This document shows, piece after piece, positions 59,764 through 64,000 of a stretch of DNA of 64,000 bases. The notes beneath the pieces are model-generated. The model ran no database searches. It saw only the letters and a list, made by a program, of their open reading frames with translations, and had not been told where the DNA came from. The position numbers and the translations under genes are program-made. Within the stretch, counting starts at the first letter, position 1; every line of letters begins with the position of its first letter. Origin of the DNA: a virus; IMG/VR virus record IMGVR_UViG_3300020190_000012, positions 62,001-126,000 of that record. One strand, written 5' to 3'.

Positions 59764-60510
59764 TCAACCTGTTTTGTTGATAGTCCATCCCGATGCTGTC
59801 TTCACCCATCCATATGAGGTTGCCTTGCCGAAGAGCCTAGCAAAGAAACCCGGCTTCTTCTTTTCTGACCAACTTTGCTCTGGTTCGTGAATATCGACCT
59901 CCACAGAGCCGCGCTTTATGACCATGCTTGCCACCGATGCCGGCCCCCCCGACCTACCCCTCAGCGAAAGATACTCGAGCGGACTGAATGAGGCATACGC
60001 CTTCACGGTGACACGATGTCCTGTTGTTTGGAGGTTTTCAATTATAACAGAGGCGTCCTGCTTTTCGTCACGCTTGTTGTAGTGTTCAGGTCTGACATTC
60101 TCTGTGTAGTCCAAATCTGCCCTATAGCCGTGAGTGGTGCTTTCTGAGACATGCTGCTGCTGACCGCTACGCATGACATAGACTGTCCCATACTCATAGC
60201 CTCCGAGTTTTAGTTGCTCACCCGAAGTCTTGTATCCAATTGTGTCCTTTATTTTGCCGAGGGCATCATTCGACAGTTTTGCGACATCGAAGCGCTCTCT
60301 ATCGTTGTCCGTATATGACTTCCATTCGCCAACTTCTCCACCAGAATGTCCTGTCACCCCCATCATGTTACCCATGCCCGAAACTTTTTTCATGTTCTCG
60401 TTTCCCGTTTTGTGGTTGTACATGGCAGACTTGATCCACCCTGCCATCCTGCCGATTTTTTCCAAAGATTCTATGTCCACGACTAGCAACATATTTCCAT
60501 CTATCCACAC
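59764..60510 (-). CDS. Tagged unknown protein, 248 residues
   Basis: GTG 60510 is chosen because AGAGGATGTA stands just upstream. Residues 12-30 (DIESLEKIGRMAGWIKSAM) carry the shared tag, and a second echo, YGWVKTASGW, is at the C-terminus. A Gly/Met/Asn-rich linker follows the first tag, and the body is beta-rich (GGYEYGTVYVMRSGQQQHVS; DASVIIENLQTTGHRVTVKA). No family is recognised. It is divergent from zwf, which starts 83 bases away and also carries the tag. Confidence 0.7.
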   Translation of the reverse strand: MWIDGNMLLVVDIESLEKIGRMAGWIKSAMYNHKTGNENMKKVSGMGNMMGVTGHSGGEVGEWKSYTDNDRERFDVAKLSNDALGKIKDTIGYKTSGEQLKLGGYEYGTVYVMRSGQQQHVSESTTHGYRADLDYTENVRPEHYNKRDEKQDASVIIENLQTTGHRVTVKAYASFSPLEYLSLRGRSGGPASVASMVIKRGSVEVDIHEPEQSWSEKKKPGFFARLFGKATSYGWVKTASGWTINKTG

Positions 60511-60593
60511 TACATCCTCTAGTCTGTTTATGTCGCATTTTGGCGTACTGCTTGTAAAAATATGCAGGATATGGTCTTGTATGTGTAAATATA

Positions 60594-61955
60594 TTGTGTA
60601 GGAGATGTAAAATTCATCGCAAATTTTCCAAATCAGAGTGGCTCAAGATAGGCAGAAGAACAGGGTGGCTGAGCAACTATCCATCGCATCCAAGGTCTGA
60701 CGGCATTGTCATTTTTGGAATTTCCGGGGATCTTGCCAAAAAACAAATATTCTCTGCACTCCATGGTTTGGCCCATGATGGCAAGTTGGACATGCCAGTG
60801 ATTGGCTTCGCAAGAGAAAAATTATCAAACAGTCAACTGGTCGACATGATGCGTTCCAATGTCGAGGACGCAGAAGAAAATGTAATTAAAGAAGTAGCAG
60901 AGCGCCTGCACTACATCAGTGGCGATGTGGAAAGCCCACAAGACTTCAATGAACTGAAGGCATCGCTTCGTGGCTGCAGGCATCCCCTCATCTACCTGGC
61001 ACTCCCGCCCCAAGCATTCAAGCCTGCAATACTTGGTCTGAAGAATTCAGGATGCAATCGCGGCTCCAGACTGGTGATTGAGAAGCCTTTCGGCGAGGAC
61101 AGGGAATCTGCACGGGAACTCAACAGGGTTGTTCATTCTGCATTCGACGAGGCAGATGTCTTCAGAATGGATCACTTCCTCGGCAAGGATGGGGTGCGCA
61201 GCATCCTTGACATCAGGTTTGACGACCCTGAGCTTGACCGCTTCTGGAACAGCAAGAACATCACATCTGTGGAGATATCCATGGTGGAAGACTTCGGCAT
61301 CAAGGAGAGGGGTCAGTTTTACGACCACGCAGGATGCATCAGGGACGTGGTGCAGAACCACCTGATGCAGGTTCTGTCCTTCCTGTGCATGGAGCCATAT
61401 GGCGCAGGCGACTCGATCCGTGACAAGAAGTCAGACCTCCTGTCCAGGGTTGCCCAGGTGAACCCTGAAGATCTCGTCGTCGGTCAGTTTGAGGGATATC
61501 TCAAGGAGCCGGGGGTCAAATCGGGGTCCAAAACAGAGACATATGCAGCCATGAAGATGTCCATCAACAACCCGAGATGGAAAGGAACGACATTCCACCT
61601 CAGATCCGGGAAGCGCATGCCCATCACCAGCACCGAGGTGGTCATCAAGATGCGGAAGGTTCCCGATGTCGAATGGCCAGAAAACTGCGTGGTTGATGGG
61701 GATATTTTGCGCATCCAACTGGAGACCCACCAGCAGATCCCCACCTATGAACGTCTTTTCAGCATGGCCATGGTCGGAGATGCAACATTCTTCTCAAGAA
61801 AAGACGAGGTTGATCACCAGTGGAGAATATTTGATCGGGTTGTAGGTGGTCAGCCCAAAACGCAAAAATATGAACAGGGGACATGGGGGCCTGACTCTTC
61901 AGGCGTTGGCCCAGCGAGCGGATGGACGAAGCCCATGGAACCAGATCAGGAATGA
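60594..61955 (+). CDS. zwf: Glucose-6-phosphate dehydrogenase with N-terminal tag
   Basis: Oxidises glucose 6-phosphate to 6-phosphogluconolactone, producing NADPH. NADP loop FGISGDLAKKQIF (41-53), EKPFG (163-167), RMDHFLGK (191-198, substrate-binding/catalytic region) and DHAGCIRDVVQNHLMQVLSF match the family. Before the NADP loop it has an extra segment KFSKSEWLKIGRRTGWLS identical in plan to the tag of several phage proteins. TTG 60594 is listed, but an ATT at 60612 has a perfect AGGAG seven bases upstream and would give MHRKFSKSEWLKIG. It lies divergent from another tagged gene. The C-terminus is normal and the enzyme is probably active. Confidence 0.92.
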   Translation: MCRRCKIHRKFSKSEWLKIGRRTGWLSNYPSHPRSDGIVIFGISGDLAKKQIFSALHGLAHDGKLDMPVIGFAREKLSNSQLVDMMRSNVEDAEENVIKEVAERLHYISGDVESPQDFNELKASLRGCRHPLIYLALPPQAFKPAILGLKNSGCNRGSRLVIEKPFGEDRESARELNRVVHSAFDEADVFRMDHFLGKDGVRSILDIRFDDPELDRFWNSKNITSVEISMVEDFGIKERGQFYDHAGCIRDVVQNHLMQVLSFLCMEPYGAGDSIRDKKSDLLSRVAQVNPEDLVVGQFEGYLKEPGVKSGSKTETYAAMKMSINNPRWKGTTFHLRSGKRMPITSTEVVIKMRKVPDVEWPENCVVDGDILRIQLETHQQIPTYERLFSMAMVGDATFFSRKDEVDHQWRIFDRVVGGQPKTQKYEQGTWGPDSSGVGPASGWTKPMEPDQE

Positions 61956-61959
61956 GCAC

Positions 61960-63027
61960 ATGAAGAACATATTTAACCTATACAAGTCAACGCATGCAAA
62001 ACTTGCATCCCGCAAGCCAAAGGTGCTCGTCGTCTCCATTTCGGGGATGATTGAGAAGAAAGACCTGCAGCCCATCAGTGATGTTGCGGACATGAAATTG
62101 GTTATAACGGAACCCATATCCGAGCAGAAGTTGGCGCAGATGTGCTCTGGCTTCGACCACCTGATGCTCAACATGGACGCAGTCAAAATGAAGGGCAATT
62201 CTAAGCTCACCAAATCTTTCTACTCAAACCCAGGCACTGCCGATCTCCAGTCAATATGCGTTGACATGACAGGCCTTGACTATTTCAGCCCCCATGAAGC
62301 ATCTGCTGCTGGCGTGCAACTGACTTCTGTGGATAACTATTCAACCAGAAGCGTTGCTGAAACTGTCCTGTGCGAGGTTCTCCTCCACTCCAGAAACAGA
62401 CACCTTGCTTACATGGATGTTGTTTCAGGAAAAGATGCCAAAACCCGCAAGGGTATCAATCTGCTCAACAAGAGGGCGGGGATCGTCGGTTGCGGCAACA
62501 TCGGTTCGGAGGTTGCACAACTCTTGCGCTGCACGGGGATGGATGTTATCGGCTGGAACCATGCGCCCAAGCCCGGCCTGGAGATCACGCCACTCAAAAC
62601 CCTGTTCTCCCAGTGCGATGTGATCTGCATCAGCATGAAGACGGTCAGCGAAGGTGAAGGTAAAAATCTGGGGATGATCGATGGAGATTTGCTTGGTCGG
62701 TGCAGGGGTGCCATCGTCGTCAACCTCGCCAATGCCGTATTGGTGGACAACGCCGCCATGTCCTCCGCAATCGAGAACGGTAAGGTGATCGGATATTCTG
62801 TCGGAGGAAAAGACCTTAAGGACAGCCCTTCCGAATTGAAGATTCTTTCTGCTCACAAATGCGTCCACATCTGCGCAGATGACGCATGGGATTCCGACGA
62901 AACGCGCTCTATCCTGAAGGAGCGCTGGGTCGGGAATATGCTTGACACAATTTCCTCGCCGCACGGATCTGCAGATGAACTCGTGAAGGCTAGTATGCGT
63001 ATGCTCATGCGGCGTAGGCACTTGTAG
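61960..63027 (+). CDS. D-2-hydroxyacid dehydrogenase-like protein with substituted catalytic residues
   Basis: A 355-residue protein of the SerA/2-hydroxyacid dehydrogenase fold: VDNYSTRSVAETVL, then AGIVGCGNIGSEVAQLLR (NAD loop 177-182) and TLFSQCDVICISM. The family's catalytic Arg (NxARG) is Asn here (VVNLANAVLVDN), the His of TPHxxxxT is replaced (CADDAWDSDET) and the usual Glu is not seen in IGYSVGGKDLKDSP. It may therefore catalyse something else, or bind without catalysis. Starts five bases after the zwf stop, so it is co-transcribed with it. Confidence 0.75.
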   Translation: MKNIFNLYKSTHAKLASRKPKVLVVSISGMIEKKDLQPISDVADMKLVITEPISEQKLAQMCSGFDHLMLNMDAVKMKGNSKLTKSFYSNPGTADLQSICVDMTGLDYFSPHEASAAGVQLTSVDNYSTRSVAETVLCEVLLHSRNRHLAYMDVVSGKDAKTRKGINLLNKRAGIVGCGNIGSEVAQLLRCTGMDVIGWNHAPKPGLEITPLKTLFSQCDVICISMKTVSEGEGKNLGMIDGDLLGRCRGAIVVNLANAVLVDNAAMSSAIENGKVIGYSVGGKDLKDSPSELKILSAHKCVHICADDAWDSDETRSILKERWVGNMLDTISSPHGSADELVKASMRMLMRRRHL

Positions 63028-63037
63028 GGAGGTTCAC

Positions 63038-63136
63038 ATGGATGAGGATGATTTCAATACTGTTGCAACCAAGTTCATAACTGCAACAGCAAGCTTCATT
63101 TTGGGGATGATCATCGCGCAGATGTTCGGGTTCTAG
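63038..63136 (+). CDS. Thirty-two-residue membrane peptide
   Basis: GGAGG lies five bases before ATG 63038. MDEDDFNTVATKFITATASF is followed by ILGMIIAQMFGF: an acidic start and one membrane helix. No family is recognised. It is the last gene of the zwf operon before a probable terminator. Confidence 0.6.
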   Translation: MDEDDFNTVATKFITATASFILGMIIAQMFGF

Positions 63137-63178
63137 AATATCCGCCGACCGTCTCCCACGTAAATTTTTTTTTACAGA

Positions 63179-63208
63179 CCCCCTCTCTGGGGGCGCAGGG
63201 TTTTTTTT
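63179..63208 (+). terminator. Probable intrinsic terminator after the zwf operon
   Basis: ccccc-tctct-ggggg, then cgcaggg and eight T. The stem is short (five pairs) but GC-only. It stands between the 3' ends of the rightward zwf operon and the leftward gene at 63279. Confidence 0.55.
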
Positions 63209-63278
63209 AGAAAATATATTTCCGGGGGGTTATATACGAAAACTCTGGGTTGGTTTTGAGATGGGGGTGCATCCCCCT

Positions 63279-64000
63279 TCAGAAGTATTTGCTCTCCAGT
63301 TGGGCCCGCATCTGGTCAAAGACCTTTTCGGCATGCGCTTCTGAGCCCATTTCCATCAGTGACTCCATCACTCTCTTCACAATTCCTCCAGGGTTGAGCT
63401 CATTCCCATTGGTGACAACCACTACCCGACCACGTGGTTTCTTCACTTCCATGTAGATAGGTTTCGCATTTGTCACTTTGAGTTCTTCCCTGTTCAGCAT
63501 GTATGTGATGATAAATTCCCCTGATGCTGTCACCCCGTCCATGCCAGGTATACTGATCCCCTCCAACCTGCCCTTCCACTCCCCTTCGACTTCGTCCACC
63601 CACTCACCACTGTTCGGGTCGTGGATCATGCCGCTCTCCTCCATCGTCTTCCACTCGAGTTGGCTGTAGTGATCTTCGTCCAGTATGGGATAGTTTTCTA
63701 ACTGCTCTCCTATCTTCTCCGCCTCTGCCAGTGCCCCCCTGTCTGACTCGTGGATGGCAAGCCACTCGACCCATCCCACCGCAAAGTGGCTCTCAGTCAC
63801 CGCCTGCACTGTCTCTGATTCGGGTATCCTCTCCAGCTGCACCTCCCAGTTCGAGTTATCCAGGATTTCCGAATCTCGGTGGCGTCTGACGGGGGCCGCA
63901 TACCAGCCATCCCATTCCGCACCGAAATAATTGCTCGGGGTTCTCCAGCGCTTCAGGTGCCTGAAGCCAACCTCCCCCTCACCTTCAGCCCTCTTGAACC
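63279..64000 (-). CDS. Unknown phage protein, start beyond the right edge
   Basis: The frame is open to the end of the window, so the true start lies outside; a GTG at 63842 is internal. The visible 239 residues include RTPSNYFGAEWDGWYAAPVR, RHRDSEILDNSNWEV, HFAVGWVEWLAIHESD and LENYPILDEDHYSQLEWKTM, a set of phrases I associate with a common phage/bacterial protein of unknown function (RxxSNYFGxxWxxxYxxPVxxxRDS...ExSNw...HWxVGWxE...L.xYPxLDExxYS). The C-terminal half (GRVVVVTNGNELNPGGIVKR) is less typical and may be a second domain. Confidence 0.75.
   Translation of the reverse strand, partial: FKRAEGEGEVGFRHLKRWRTPSNYFGAEWDGWYAAPVRRHRDSEILDNSNWEVQLERIPESETVQAVTESHFAVGWVEWLAIHESDRGALAEAEKIGEQLENYPILDEDHYSQLEWKTMEESGMIHDPNSGEWVDEVEGEWKGRLEGISIPGMDGVTASGEFIITYMLNREELKVTNAKPIYMEVKKPRGRVVVVTNGNELNPGGIVKRVMESLMEMGSEAHAEKVFDQMRAQLESKYF

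Noticed and set aside
63279-63842. GTG at 63842 as the true start of the last gene
   Set aside because: The frame stays open and keeps a recognisable conserved segment (RTPSNYFGAEWDGWYAAPVR) up to the window edge, so the start lies outside.

Overview
The window is part of a large tailed-bacteriophage genome (Caudoviricetes). The evidence is a large terminase subunit, tail-fibre-type proteins with long Thr/Asn/Gly repeats, phage nucleotide-metabolism genes (class II ribonucleotide reductase, ThyX, dUTPase), a FliA/WhiG-like sigma factor, two tRNA genes and dense, mostly overlapping (ATGA) genes with many small unknown ones. The host is probably a Gram-negative aquatic bacterium: the phage encodes a secreted beta-barrel outer-membrane protein ending in Phe, and one fibre ends in a domain I associate with marine/cyanophage fibres. 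Host identity is inference.

Layout. 1-10.5 kb (minus): an edge-truncated gene, small virion-like genes, terminase, a quiet AT-rich gap, two tandem methyltransferases, then three fibre-like genes. 10.5-11.2 kb: a gene-poor stretch with two strong RNA hairpins. 11.2-12.8 kb: an SMC/OLD-like ATPase divergent from an unknown gene, with overlapping 5' ends. 12.8-18.7 kb: mostly plus-strand unknown, probably virion-associated genes (Gly/Ala-rich, Gln-rich, coiled coil). 18.7-26.5 kb (minus): TIGR03790-like protein, dUTPase, NrdJ, DUF115-like protein, sigma factor, membrane proteins. 26.5-29.0 kb: plus-strand structural candidates. 29.0-38.2 kb: Mn-type superoxide dismutase, unknown genes, a glycosyltransferase-like gene, and a cytosine methyltransferase with a repeat-filled insert. 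38.2-44.0 kb (plus): DEDDh exonuclease, ThyX, outer-membrane barrel plus a tiny Cys-rich membrane peptide closed by a textbook terminator, then methyltransferases and a two-domain glycosyltransferase. 44.0-52.4 kb (minus): glycosyltransferases and a dTDP-deoxysugar operon (RmlB, RmlA, SDR reductase, RfbH-like 3-dehydrase). 52.4-59.4 kb: tRNA-Arg, tRNA-Lys, thioredoxin with a poly-Asn tail, a DUF5872-like protein and an 1118-residue unknown protein. 59.5-64 kb: glucose-6-phosphate dehydrogenase, an atypical 2-hydroxyacid dehydrogenase, small genes and a gene running off the right edge.

How it fits together. One set of genes makes and protects DNA precursors (NrdJ, dUTPase, ThyX, with G6PDH able to supply NADPH and thioredoxin/SOD handling redox). 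A second set builds and transfers sugars, probably a 3,6-dideoxyhexose made as a dTDP-sugar, for decorating virion, DNA or host surface. A third set is virion structure.

The most unusual signal is a short shared peptide, roughly (L/I/F)S-x(2-4)-W(I/L)xIGxxxG(W/L/Y)(I/L)(K/S)xAQ. It sits at or near the N-terminus of several otherwise unrelated proteins, including the G6PDH, and looks like a modular targeting or processing tag.
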